Shown here piece after piece: positions 47,601 through 56,514 of a DNA stretch of 64,000 bases. The notes beneath the pieces were generated by a model that saw only the letters and a program-made list of their open reading frames with translations, had not been told where the DNA came from and made no database searches. The stretch is taken from assembly GCF_000060345.1 (NCBI RefSeq), contig NC_008571.1, positions 682,001 to 746,000 on the forward strand, read 5' to 3'. This DNA is from Christiangramia forsetii KT0803 (GTDB lineage: Bacteria; Bacteroidota; Bacteroidia; Flavobacteriales; Flavobacteriaceae). The translations under genes were made by a program, and so were the position numbers. The number at the start of each line of letters is the position of its first letter. Positions within the stretch are counted from its first letter, which is position 1.

Positions 47601-49370
47601 GACTTATTGAATATTACCGGGGACGCTTCAGAACTGAACAACTATGCTTTTACATTAAGCAGGGGAACTTTTGGTTGTGAAGATATAACCGGTCAGATTC
47701 CCGTTATAGTAACCTATACGGGACCAGTAAATGGTTCGTGCACCGTGAATGTGGATATTAACGAACAGGTAAAACCTGTGATTAATTGTCCGCAGGAGAC
47801 ACTTCAGGTTTTTTACCAATTTCCGGGAGAATATAAGCTGCCAGATTATTCGAGTATTTTCGATATTAGTGATAATTGCACCCCATCTTCAGAACTTGAA
47901 TTTGAACAAACCCCAGAACCTGGTACTACTTATATTGAAGAAGACGAAGTTCCGGTAACACTAAAAGTGACCGATAATAATGGGAATGAAACAGTTTGCT
48001 CTTTTACCATTAACCTTACTCATACCGAAGAATATCAGCCACCAGTGGTGCTGGACGACATGTATATTACCCTTATAAACACTACGCTTAGTGTCGATGC
48101 TCCAGGGGTTTTAGCAAACGATTCAGATCCTAACGGTGATTCGCTGAGTGCAATTGTAGAACAGGAACCTTCAAACGGAACCCTGACTTTAAATCAGGAT
48201 GGATCTTTTGTCTATATTCCTAATCCTGATTTTGAGGGGCAGGATACATTCACCTATTATGCTACTGACGGTGAGGGTGAAGGAGTGGCCACCGTGACTA
48301 TTAATGTGATAGAAGAAACACAGGGAAATGTTCGTCCTGTTGCTGTAGATGATGAATATACTATCTTACAAGGTGAAGAGCTGATTGTATCAGCACCAGG
48401 AATCCTTGAAAATGATTTTGATGTAAATGGAGATTCGCTCACTTCCAGAGTGACCAGCGGTACTCCTGGTCAGGGCGAGTTTGTTTTTGATCCTGATGGT
48501 TCTTTTACCTATGTGCCAGAACCTGGATTTGTGGGGACTGCCAGTTTTACTTATACTGCAAGCGATGGAGTATTTGAGTCTGAACCTGCTACCGTAATTG
48601 TAAATATTTTGCCTAAAAATGGTTTTAACTTTGAATGTTTAGAGACTCTAACCATAGGGCTGGATGAAAATGCGGTGGTGGGTATACAGGCCAGTGAACT
48701 TTATAGTGGAAATACAGCCGGAGTCACTTTCAGTATTTCAAAAGAGGAATTTACCTGTGACGATATAGGGGTGAACGCCGTGAGATTGAGTTATGAGAAG
48801 GATGGGGAAGAAGGCTTTTGCGATATCCAGGTGATCATTCAAGATAAAATCGCACCGGTACTCCAATTAAACGATATTAGTATAGAGCTTAATAATCAGG
48901 CTACCGCATCCATTGATTTTGAGGATATAGACAGCGGGTCTTTTGATAATTGTGATTCCGAGGTTTCTTATACGCTGAGTAAATCTACTTTTTCCTGTAA
49001 AGAATTAGGTTCTAATATAGTGCAGGTTCTGGCTGAAGATAGCAGTGGAAATACCTCTTCGGCAACCGCGACAATTACGGTGATTGATACTACGGGTGTT
49101 TGTGAGGATCCTATTCTAGAAGGATCGGAATATATCTTTATTTACCCTAATCCAAACAACGGAAATTTCAAAATTGCAACACCTGCAGATATTAGCATTT
49201 CAAGAATAGAAGTTTTTGATAATCGCGGTAGATTTATCGCAGCGAAAGATTTTGAGAGTACTATTTTAGAATACGCCATGAATATTAGGCCTTTACAGGA
49301 AGGTGTATATATTCTGAAAATTGTGACCAACGAAGAAACGCTGACTAAAAGATTTATCTTTAAGTATTAA
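44637..49370 (+). CDS. Giant T9SS-secreted multi-repeat surface protein
   Basis: I propose the TTG start at 44637 (about 1577 residues), because it opens directly into a signal peptide (SLKKTCAFLFLFLFFFLNGF); an upstream TTG at 44520 gives a longer frame through promoter-like DNA. Then come NHL-like propeller repeats (GPTGLTFDKEDNLYVAD, SPYRLAVDSQGNLYMAE, SPGSIVIDKFDNIFVAD), a HYR domain (PPVFENCPSNIVEN), about eight cysteine-bearing Ig-like repeats of some 80-90 residues with C-P and D-N-C landmarks, two VCBS/cadherin-like repeats (GVLANDSDPNGDSLSA) and a C-terminal T9SS sorting domain (FIYPNPNNGNFKI). It is probably exported by type IX secretion and used for adhesion. The 3' end overlaps miaA by 11 bp. 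Confidence 0.88.
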   Translation: MRTSSLKKTCAFLFLFLFFFLNGFGQEPNYTHDAPNSRNLDFFTVTIADAFNPQAKLDRLIISVDTNPEGERFVLTFGNGIKRVGDNDGLIDFIPNQNNRLSNPLDFAINSEGKFFVATNESNRRFIRVYSPQGVYLPNEELGNGDYGSSGANRFKGPTGLTFDKEDNLYVADHYIGNADPPRPSSIKIFRKDAVGSYKNNLINEFDNVQGTLLNSPYRLAVDSQGNLYMAELGQNNNASIKILEFDDSFNPTQIGEINGNEIGSPGSIVIDKFDNIFVADFGDDINLARVLEATDDVDEFYEVFEIIKEGIENNIFNINVYNPNNTFRSKISSRIDFPVDLAISNCGTLYVNNTIFEGRITSFFGQRIPDISIDFDLEAYQRSPGYDTEVPVLVSCTEDQEESISNGAFILQDYTNLPEFTDNCDDDLEFIQDPPENTSITETTEVSIIAIDDSGNESEACIFQVIIDQEEDIPPVFENCPSNIVENNDPGECGAVVTFATPTATDENRDVSVERIDETDLNSGDEFPVGVTTIIFQADDRVNDPVTCSFTITVEDTEDPEIVDCPQDITETYDPEEGYEVPDFTNQIQASDNCTTTGNLLITQNPAEGEIIFSSQTIILTVEDAEQNATNCDFQLTLQEEQEPTFTCPDPEQRTVIELDENCEFEDPDYRERVTNFQAFKNEPVLEQSSVRNGNILNITITVFDGAEEVGACNFPVNLEDQTPPSVNCPPTISVPYTDTKEYVVEDYYSELQISDNCSTIFEYSQEPTPGTVINNDTIVEFTVTDENENQSGCSFNIEFYKETELQILNCPGEQTIEVDTNCSYLTPDIESIIETNIEGAEISQSIAPGFEINGSTILTITAKFEDQIDTCEVRLIAQDNMAPTIICPGDQFVTPDENGEFSLPNYALQAIYDDNCFIAKIDQFPNVGSIETESTQVTITVTDSSNNETSCSFMVNFEDIPEKPFECKNSISFRLGADDIRTIEPEDLLNITGDASELNNYAFTLSRGTFGCEDITGQIPVIVTYTGPVNGSCTVNVDINEQVKPVINCPQETLQVFYQFPGEYKLPDYSSIFDISDNCTPSSELEFEQTPEPGTTYIEEDEVPVTLKVTDNNGNETVCSFTINLTHTEEYQPPVVLDDMYITLINTTLSVDAPGVLANDSDPNGDSLSAIVEQEPSNGTLTLNQDGSFVYIPNPDFEGQDTFTYYATDGEGEGVATVTINVIEETQGNVRPVAVDDEYTILQGEELIVSAPGILENDFDVNGDSLTSRVTSGTPGQGEFVFDPDGSFTYVPEPGFVGTASFTYTASDGVFESEPATVIVNILPKNGFNFECLETLTIGLDENAVVGIQASELYSGNTAGVTFSISKEEFTCDDIGVNAVRLSYEKDGEEGFCDIQVIIQDKIAPVLQLNDISIELNNQATASIDFEDIDSGSFDNCDSEVSYTLSKSTFSCKELGSNIVQVLAEDSSGNTSSATATITVIDTTGVCEDPILEGSEYIFIYPNPNNGNFKIATPADISISRIEVFDNRGRFIAAKDFESTILEYAMNIRPLQEGVYILKIVTNEETLTKRFIFKY

Positions 49371-50268
49371 TCTTTGATTCAATATAATCAAAGATATTTT
49401 TTGAATTTTCATCAAACTCAAACCATTTAATTTCAGGATCTTTTCTAAACCAGGTGAGTTGTCTTTTGGCAAATCTGCGGGTATTCTTTTTAATTTCTGA
49501 AATTGCCGTTTCCAGATCTGTCTTTCCATCAAAAAAGCTGAATAATTCTTTATAACCAACCGTATTCAATGCGTTTAATTCTTTTTGTGGATAAAGTTCC
49601 CTGGCTTCTTCGATCAACCCATTCCGGATCATTAGATCTACCCGCTTATTAATGCGATCATAGATCATTTCCCTATCTGCCATCAAGCCTATAGTGATAT
49701 TTTTAAAGTTACGTTCAGGTTTTTTCTGGTTTAGAAACGAAGAGAAAGGTTTTCCTGTTTCGATACAAATTTCTAAAGCTCTGATAAGACGATGCGGATT
49801 CATGACATCGGCAGTTTTATAATACTCTGGATCCAGGACATAAAGTTTTTTCTGCAACCAGTCAATTCCATCTTCTTCCAGATGTTGGTTGAGGTTTCTT
49901 CTAATTTCAGGATCCACCTTTGGAAAATCGTCAAGACCTTCAGTAATTGCTTTTATATAGAGTCCGCTGCCACCAACCATTACCGCTACTTTATGCTTGT
50001 TAAAAAGCTCTTTTAGCTTCAGAATGGCGTCTTTTTCAAAATCTCCTACAGAGTACGCATCTGCTATAGAGATATGCTGAATAAAATGATGGGTGGCGGC
50101 TGCTAGTTCATCTTTATCCGGAACTGCCGTACCAATCTTCATTTCCTTAAAAAACTGTCTGGAATCGGCTGAAATAATTTCAGTAATAAAATGCCTGGCT
50201 ACTTTTATGGAAAGCGATGTTTTTCCAATGGCGGTGGGTCCAATTATATTAATAAGATAATTAGACAT
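49360..50268 (-). CDS. miaA: tRNA dimethylallyltransferase
   Basis: A 302-residue enzyme that adds the isopentenyl group to A37 of tRNAs reading UNN codons. The P-loop is IIGPTAIGKTSLSIK, followed by ISADSRQFFKEMKIGT, VMVGGSGLYIKAI and ALNTVGYKELF. Its start overlaps the potassium channel gene by 8 bp and its end overlaps the surface-protein gene on the other strand. Confidence 0.95.
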   Translation of the reverse strand: MSNYLINIIGPTAIGKTSLSIKVARHFITEIISADSRQFFKEMKIGTAVPDKDELAAATHHFIQHISIADAYSVGDFEKDAILKLKELFNKHKVAVMVGGSGLYIKAITEGLDDFPKVDPEIRRNLNQHLEEDGIDWLQKKLYVLDPEYYKTADVMNPHRLIRALEICIETGKPFSSFLNQKKPERNFKNITIGLMADREMIYDRINKRVDLMIRNGLIEEARELYPQKELNALNTVGYKELFSFFDGKTDLETAISEIKKNTRRFAKRQLTWFRKDPEIKWFEFDENSKNIFDYIESKINT

Positions 50269-51091
50269 TTAATTTGTATCCGCAGTTATGACAGAATTCG
50301 GCATCATCAAGATGTCTTCCTTCATTGCAATTTGGGCAGGCCTGAGTATTATTAATAGGTTTATCTACAGCCTTGCTAAATTCTGCACTTACAATTCCGG
50401 TAGGTACTGCGATAATTCCATAACCCGTAATCATGATTAGAGAGGCTATAAGGCGTCCCAAAGGGGTAACAGGTGCAATATCGCCAAAACCAACGGTAGT
50501 GAGTGTTACGATGCACCAGTAGATGCTTAGAGGGATATTATCAAATCCCGCACCGCTACCTTCAACAAGATGCATTAGGGTGCCGGCAATAACACAGATA
50601 ATTAGAACAGCGAAGAGAAAAACCAGAATTTTGGCTTTGCTATTTTTTAGTGCAGAAATCAATTTTCGTGATTCCCCAATATATCTTGTGACTTTCAAAA
50701 TTCGGAAAACCCTGAGAAGTCTTAAAGCCCTGATTGCAAAAAGTAGGTTGGCACCCCCAAAAATGAAACCTATATAGCTTGGTAAAGTAGAAAGAAGGTC
50801 AACAATTCCATAAAAACTAAAAATATATCGTTTAGGTTTGTTAATCGCAATGAGCCTTAGAATATATTCCACAGTAAATATTCCGGTAATAATCCATTCA
50901 GCTACATAAAATTCCCAGGAATATTTTAGCAACATCCAGGAAACACTTTCCATCATTACCAGGGCCACACTAATAATGATAACCACCAGAATAGCGATAT
51001 CAAAGAATTTACCAGCAGGCGTATCTGCTTCATAAATTACTTCATGAAGTTTGTGTTTCCAGGTCGGGATTGGTTTGTCGTTCTCCTTCAA
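50261..51091 (-). CDS. Voltage-gated-type potassium channel with C-terminal zinc ribbon
   Basis: A 276-residue six-helix channel. The S4 helix carries a positive residue at every third place (Arg121, 124, 127, 130, Lys133, Arg136), and the selectivity filter TVGFGD is at 199-204. After S6 a short tail ends in two C-x-x-C pairs (Cys252/255 and Cys267/270), a zinc-ribbon pattern that is uncommon in such channels and may sense metal or redox state (inference). It sits between the DUF3857 gene and miaA on the same strand. Confidence 0.9.
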   Translation of the reverse strand: MKENDKPIPTWKHKLHEVIYEADTPAGKFFDIAILVVIIISVALVMMESVSWMLLKYSWEFYVAEWIITGIFTVEYILRLIAINKPKRYIFSFYGIVDLLSTLPSYIGFIFGGANLLFAIRALRLLRVFRILKVTRYIGESRKLISALKNSKAKILVFLFAVLIICVIAGTLMHLVEGSGAGFDNIPLSIYWCIVTLTTVGFGDIAPVTPLGRLIASLIMITGYGIIAVPTGIVSAEFSKAVDKPINNTQACPNCNEGRHLDDAEFCHNCGYKLNV

Positions 51092-51116
51092 ATTGAAATA
51101 AATGGGATTATCAAAT

Positions 51117-53090
51117 TTAACTATTTTCTTCGAGTACTATTAAAGATTGTGTTTGAACTTCAATGATTTTATCAAAAAACTGTTTTAGTGCTTCATAATA
51201 TTCTGGTGGATAAACAGCGTGTTTGAAAGTCAACCTGCATTGTACACTGATGGTTCTGTCCCCGGTTTGTCCTGCTGAAAGCATCAGGTTAGCAGCATTC
51301 CCCTGAATTTTTAGATTTCTTGTTTCAGGTAATTCGGTAACTTTAAATCCTTCGGGAATTTCAATTATTGCAGAGTAAACATATGCGTCTTTATATCCAA
51401 AGTCTATTGGGTAGGAACGATTTTCCTGCTTAAATGGATTTTCATCAAAAAATTTAAAACTAAATGGATTGAAGTAGATCTTATCATTTATTTTCTGACT
51501 GCCATTATTTAATGAATATTTTATCTCTAGATTTTTAGAGTGATCATGCTTGTTAAAAATGCTGGTGTTGTCTAAATGTGTTGATTCTATGGGGTTAGAC
51601 AATTTATTGAAGACTTCATTATTATCAAGATCGTCAATATTGTTTCTGTAGCTCAGGGCATGGTAACCATCGGCGATCTGGAGGGAGAAACCATCAGAAC
51701 TTCCATCTGGTTTGATGTTTATAGAATCTTTATATATAAATCTTGAGTAGTCTTTCGGTTCAATATCTATCCAGGAACTGCCCTTATCAAAATCGATGAG
51801 CCTGGCATATCCGTTTAAAGCTCTGTACGGTAAACGACCAAAATCGAGATTTTTCTCGGTAGCATCCAATACGTATTTGTCGCCATTCAGGTTTAGCTGA
51901 ATAAAGAAATAATTGAAATCACTCAGTACCGGATGAACCTTCGAAGGAAATCCTTTATTCCTCGTGGCAGACATGACAGGTAAAACCTCAAAGCCTTCAG
52001 AAGTAAAAAGGTTATGTAAAACGCTATTAATTTCCAGAACACTTCCTGTTTTCTCATCAAGAACATCCCTTATGTTCATGTCTTTGTAAAGATTATATTC
52101 TTCATTCCAGTTGAATTCATCCTGAACGTACTTGTAGATCTGCTGTGCCTTTTCAATATTATTAGGTAAAGAACTAATCGCTTCAGGTAACAAGTCGTCT
52201 ACCAGGCGATCTTTTTTTAACTGTCGTCCTATATTTCTGTCTAATTCCAGTTCCTTATCTACATCTTCCCAGTCTTTTGTGTATTTTTCTACATATCCAT
52301 CAAGGCGTGTGATTTGTTTTAGTTCATACTCGATCCTGCTTATATAATTCCTTTCAGCAGTTAAAAATTTTTCTGGTTTAAAAGCGGGGATATCCTCCAT
52401 TTCAAATACCGTCTCAACACAATCTGCAGGGGTAGTACTGGAACCAAACTGAAAACATTCTTTAATAACCCTGGCATCATTGGTTTTTAATTTTAAAGAA
52501 CCTCGTTTGGTAGTATAATATTCATAATTAGCAGGAATTTTGGCTGTGAATTTTGAATATGCCTTAGGAATATAGGCCTGAAATTCCCAAGTTGTAAAAT
52601 CAAATATGAAAGGAGAAACCAATTCGTAAGAATAAACCAAAACAGATCCCGGTTTAACATCTGGGAATGTGAACTTTTTCAGATTATAATTTTCAAATTC
52701 CTCTGTATATACATTATCAGGATTCAGGTTTTGCTTTACCTTTTTGCCATTTTCCAGATTATAGGTGGAAGCTTTTAAATTGAGCACCCGTTCCTTATCA
52801 CGCTCACTTTTTCTTAATGGAATTGTGATATTGGCTTCATCGAGTCCTTCTTTATTATAAATCTTAATTTTAGCCGTATACCTGGTTACAAGGTCATAAT
52901 TTCGTTTTTCGTCAATTTCACTAAATCCTTCTTCAAAAAGATAGGCCGCATTGGCCAGGGAATCTTTGGTGTAAAAAGTGGTCTCGAGATCGCTATTAGA
53001 AGGAATAATTGCCTTTGTGTAAAAAACTGGTTTCTGCGCGTTTAATAAAAAAGAAAATAGGAGAAAGATGGTGCAGGTAAGCTTATTCAT
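51117..53090 (-). CDS. DUF3857 transglutaminase-like protein, catalytic residues lost
   Basis: A 657-residue exported protein with a signal peptide (about 1-18), a DUF3857 beta domain (about 50-230), a transglutaminase-like core (about 300-430) and a C-terminal beta domain. In the core, where the active cysteine is expected, the sequence reads TGSVLEINSVLHNLF, and the histidine strand reads NYFFIQL; only the aspartate (YVLDAT) remains. It is therefore probably not an enzyme. Proteins of this type are common in Bacteroidota envelopes with unknown role. It overlaps the exonuclease gene by 8 bp. Confidence 0.8.
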   Translation of the reverse strand: MNKLTCTIFLLFSFLLNAQKPVFYTKAIIPSNSDLETTFYTKDSLANAAYLFEEGFSEIDEKRNYDLVTRYTAKIKIYNKEGLDEANITIPLRKSERDKERVLNLKASTYNLENGKKVKQNLNPDNVYTEEFENYNLKKFTFPDVKPGSVLVYSYELVSPFIFDFTTWEFQAYIPKAYSKFTAKIPANYEYYTTKRGSLKLKTNDARVIKECFQFGSSTTPADCVETVFEMEDIPAFKPEKFLTAERNYISRIEYELKQITRLDGYVEKYTKDWEDVDKELELDRNIGRQLKKDRLVDDLLPEAISSLPNNIEKAQQIYKYVQDEFNWNEEYNLYKDMNIRDVLDEKTGSVLEINSVLHNLFTSEGFEVLPVMSATRNKGFPSKVHPVLSDFNYFFIQLNLNGDKYVLDATEKNLDFGRLPYRALNGYARLIDFDKGSSWIDIEPKDYSRFIYKDSINIKPDGSSDGFSLQIADGYHALSYRNNIDDLDNNEVFNKLSNPIESTHLDNTSIFNKHDHSKNLEIKYSLNNGSQKINDKIYFNPFSFKFFDENPFKQENRSYPIDFGYKDAYVYSAIIEIPEGFKVTELPETRNLKIQGNAANLMLSAGQTGDRTISVQCRLTFKHAVYPPEYYEALKQFFDKIIEVQTQSLIVLEENS

Positions 53091-54456
53091 GAATAGATAA
53101 TTGAATAATTTTAAAGTGATGTTTTTTGCGTAAAAAACTCTGAATAATATGCTGGGCGTCCCTGTTATTATCCATGGGAGTGATAATAGAACGTATTATA
53201 TCCAGGTTGTTAATTTGGTGGTTAAGATTAAAATAGCCGGTACCTTTAAAATCTCCATCTTCAATTAGCAAAGCACTTTTTTCGTCTACTTCACGCCCGC
53301 GCCCGATAAGCAACATATTTTGATTGTTGTAAGAGTGACGATCTATTAATTTATTCACTCTTTCATTATATGATATAGGCGGCTCTTCTCCAATACAGGC
53401 ACCGTGGCAACTTTTTATAGTATAGGCAAAACAATTCCCGGTTCCGCCATGTAAACCGGCCAGGCGTTCGCAGAGTTCAAATTCGGTAACCCACTTTTCG
53501 AGAGAATTTTTAGCTGATCTTAACGAGCTAAACGTGGTAATGTTTTTCTTCGTTTTGTTGGCACGACCAATTTTAAGATTGATATATCCATCATCATCGG
53601 TGAACTGATAAAGTGCATGGCTAAAGATATCTCTTTTCAGAGCTCGATTATAACGAGGTTTTAGTTCTTTTATTTCCTGATTTTCTTTTAACAACGCAAT
53701 GAGTTCGTTGCCCGTAAGCTCATAAGAAACCGAAGCAACCTTCTTCTGCATTTCCCTGGATTTAGGATTGTCATTGGTAAAATGTTGATTAACCCTTTTC
53801 CTAATATTCCTGGATTTTCCTACATAGATGATTTCGCTATTCTCATCATGAAAATAATAGACTCCAGTTTCAGAAGGTAGTTCCTCGAGTATAAAAACGA
53901 GCTTGGTATCGAGATTACGTTTGGGTTCTTTTCTTACATGCTCTTTCATGATGTCTTTTTCAACATCTTTGGCCAGCAACATTTTAAATAGTTTGATGGT
54001 TGCCTGCGCATCTCCGGCAGCACGATGACGATCACTTAATGGAATTCCCAGTGACCTCACCAGTTTTCCTAAACTATAAGAGGGCAGTCCTGGAATTAAT
54101 TTTTTGGAAAGTTCTACCGTGCAAAGGCTCTTTCTTTCATATTCAAAACCTAGTCGGCGGAATTCCGTACGCAGAATTCGATAATCAAATTTGGCGTTAT
54201 GGGCTACAAGGATGCAGTCTTCGGTGATCTCTACAATGCGTTTTGCCACCTCGTAAAATTTAGGTGCATTTTTAAGCATATCGTTGTTGATCCCGGTTAA
54301 ATTCACAACGAACGGCTGGATAGGTTGTTCAGGATTTACAAGACTTATAAACTGGTCTACAACTTTCTGACCATCAAACTTATAAATTGCAATTTCGGTG
54401 ATCCCTTCTTCATTGTATTTGCCACCCGTAGTCTCTATGTCTAATATTGCGTACAA
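53083..54456 (-). CDS. DEDDh exonuclease fused to a GIY-YIG nuclease domain
   Basis: A 457-residue fusion. Residues 1-165 form a DnaQ-type 3'-5' exonuclease with Asp6, Glu8, Asp91, His144 and Asp149. Residues about 190-275 form a GIY-YIG nuclease of UvrC/Cho type (ETGVYYFHD, then IIYVGKSRNIRKRVNQHF). The rest (about 330-457) has the GNCFAYTIKSCHGACIGEE cysteine region of UvrC-like proteins. It likely trims or incises damaged DNA; it is not the replicative epsilon subunit, which lacks the second nuclease. Confidence 0.88.
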   Translation of the reverse strand: MYAILDIETTGGKYNEEGITEIAIYKFDGQKVVDQFISLVNPEQPIQPFVVNLTGINNDMLKNAPKFYEVAKRIVEITEDCILVAHNAKFDYRILRTEFRRLGFEYERKSLCTVELSKKLIPGLPSYSLGKLVRSLGIPLSDRHRAAGDAQATIKLFKMLLAKDVEKDIMKEHVRKEPKRNLDTKLVFILEELPSETGVYYFHDENSEIIYVGKSRNIRKRVNQHFTNDNPKSREMQKKVASVSYELTGNELIALLKENQEIKELKPRYNRALKRDIFSHALYQFTDDDGYINLKIGRANKTKKNITTFSSLRSAKNSLEKWVTEFELCERLAGLHGGTGNCFAYTIKSCHGACIGEEPPISYNERVNKLIDRHSYNNQNMLLIGRGREVDEKSALLIEDGDFKGTGYFNLNHQINNLDIIRSIITPMDNNRDAQHIIQSFLRKKHHFKIIQLSIHE

Positions 54457-54471
54457 ATTCGCTTTACTTCG

Positions 54472-55131
54472 TTAATTATAATTTCTTGCGCCAAATATAC
54501 TACTTCCAATTCGCACCATGGTTGTTCCGCAGGCGACAGCAACTTGATAATCACCGCTCATGCCCATAGAAAGCTCTTTAAGTTCTGGATATTGTTCTTT
54601 GAATTTATCAAAAACTGACTTCAGATAGTTAAATTCTGATTTTACCTGTTCTTCATCATCTGTAAAGGTTGCCATCCCCATAAGCCCGATGATGTTTACA
54701 TGTTCCATTTTTGAATAAGCTTCCGATTTCAGAATTTCATTTGCTTCTTCAGAATCTAACCCAAATTTAGAATCTTCCTCAGCGATCTTTATCTGAAGCA
54801 GGCAGTCTATAGTCCGCTCGTTTTGCCTGGCTCTTTTGTTGATCTCCTTCAGAAGCTTTAAGCTATCTACCGCGTGTATAAGATTTACATAAGGCGCCAT
54901 GTACTTCACCTTGTTTCTTTGGGTATGGCCAACCATATGCCATTGAATATCCTTGGGAAGTTCTTCCCATTTATCGGTCATTTCCTGGATCTTGTTCTCC
55001 CCAAAAATTCTTTGGCCGGCATTATAAGCCTCCATAAGATCTTCGTTAGGTTTGGTTTTAGAAATGGCAACGAGCTTTACACTTTCAGGCAGCTCATTGA
55101 TATATTTTTCAATATTCTTAGAAATACTCAT
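54472..55131 (-). CDS. YggS/PLPBP-family pyridoxal-phosphate protein
   Basis: A 219-residue PLP-binding barrel protein. The PLP lysine is Lys25 in VKLVAISKTKP, and the family blocks FGENKIQEM, WHMVGHTQRNK, GLMGMATF and LSMGMSGDYQVAVACGTTMVRIGSSIFG are present. It helps keep vitamin B6 and amino-acid pools balanced and has no known catalytic activity. The exonuclease-fusion gene follows 15 bp downstream. Confidence 0.92.
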   Translation of the reverse strand: MSISKNIEKYINELPESVKLVAISKTKPNEDLMEAYNAGQRIFGENKIQEMTDKWEELPKDIQWHMVGHTQRNKVKYMAPYVNLIHAVDSLKLLKEINKRARQNERTIDCLLQIKIAEEDSKFGLDSEEANEILKSEAYSKMEHVNIIGLMGMATFTDDEEQVKSEFNYLKSVFDKFKEQYPELKELSMGMSGDYQVAVACGTTMVRIGSSIFGARNYN

Positions 55132-55199
55132 CCTTTATTTTGATTTTAAATTAAGGATTAAAAATAACAGTAGGGTAACGGTGGTTAGAATTGCAAAGT

Positions 55200-56498
55200 T
55201 CAGAATTCATAAATAGTAAGACCGCTTCGCAATTTAGGTTCAATATAAGTACTTTTTGGCGGCATAGTTAAATTTTCATCTGCAATTTGTTTTATTTCTT
55301 CAATTTCTGCAGGTAACATTCCAAAGCCAACTTCAAATTCTCCATTATCTACCCGGGTTTTCAATTCAATAAGATCATTACGGCCATGAATGTACGAGAT
55401 GCGATTATCATTCCTGAGATCTTCGATACCAAGGACTGGTTTTAAGATCTTTTCATACAAAATATATGAATCCAGTTCGCTCAGGGAATTGGTAAATTTA
55501 TAGTTGGTCTTTCTCAGGTAAAGAGAATAGAACTCCCCATCCAGGTACATATTGAAATGATGCTTTTTGGAAGGTCTGTAAATTTCGAAACCACGGTTTT
55601 CAATTCGAAACCATTCATCTAGCAGGATTAAAAATTCTTCTTTAGAATGCCCGTTCAGGTCTTTAATAAGCCTGCTAAACTCAAATATTCTCAAGTTACT
55701 TTCAGAAATTAGATAACTCATAAAAAAGTTATATGCTTCTTTACCGGTATGCCTGGGATTACTCTCTTTGCTTTCCTTGGCCAGCAACCACGAAGAAGCA
55801 CTTCTATGATGGCCATCTGCGATATAGATCTTTTCCATCGTTTCAAACCGGGCTTTTATCTTTTTAATATTTTCATTGTCATCAATAAGCCACAGGGAAT
55901 GAGTTTCTTTATTTGAAGTCGCAAACTCATATTCCGGTCTGGATTTCATTCTTTCATTCAGTAATTCATTGATGGTAGTATCATCTGGATAGGTAAGCAA
56001 TACAGGTTCTGTATTAAAACCTACCACCTTCAGGTAATCCTTGAAAAGCTCCTCCCGGTGCGCAATAGTATCTTCATGACGGCGAATCACATCCCTTCCA
56101 TAATCTTCTGCACTTGCAGCGGCAATAATCCCGCAACAGGAAGCTTCCCTTGTCTGGATTTTATAGATATAATAACAGGGCTCATCGTCCTGTTTAAAAA
56201 TATGATCTTCCTTAAATTCCAGATATCGGTTCTTAACCATCCCAAAGCGTTTTTCTCCGCCAATTTCATGCTGAAATTTGTATCCGGGATTTATGATATG
56301 TAAGAATGAATAAGGATTATATTCTAATTGTGCCTTTAATTCATCATCGCCATAATCTTCATACGAACGTGAAGCAACCAGGCCTGCATATTCACGGGTA
56401 GGTCTTACGGCTTTAAATGGAAGTATTTTTGTCAAATTTTTATGGATCTCAAAAGGATGAGATTTCTCAGTCGTTTCGGCCGAAGAGAGAAATCTCAA
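55200..56498 (-). CDS. DUF1015-family protein
   Basis: A 432-residue cytosolic protein. The N-terminal FKAVRPTREYAGLVASRSYEDY and the central YIADGHHRSASSWLLA are the hallmarks of DUF1015, and the C-terminal part includes DLIELKTRVDNGEFEVGFGM. The family is often found near serine or hydroxyacid dehydrogenases, as here; the function is not known. The dehydrogenase gene lies 16 bp upstream in the same direction. Confidence 0.88.
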   Translation of the reverse strand: MRFLSSAETTEKSHPFEIHKNLTKILPFKAVRPTREYAGLVASRSYEDYGDDELKAQLEYNPYSFLHIINPGYKFQHEIGGEKRFGMVKNRYLEFKEDHIFKQDDEPCYYIYKIQTREASCCGIIAAASAEDYGRDVIRRHEDTIAHREELFKDYLKVVGFNTEPVLLTYPDDTTINELLNERMKSRPEYEFATSNKETHSLWLIDDNENIKKIKARFETMEKIYIADGHHRSASSWLLAKESKESNPRHTGKEAYNFFMSYLISESNLRIFEFSRLIKDLNGHSKEEFLILLDEWFRIENRGFEIYRPSKKHHFNMYLDGEFYSLYLRKTNYKFTNSLSELDSYILYEKILKPVLGIEDLRNDNRISYIHGRNDLIELKTRVDNGEFEVGFGMLPAEIEEIKQIADENLTMPPKSTYIEPKLRSGLTIYEF

Positions 56499-56514
56499 TA
56501 TTAACTACTCAATA

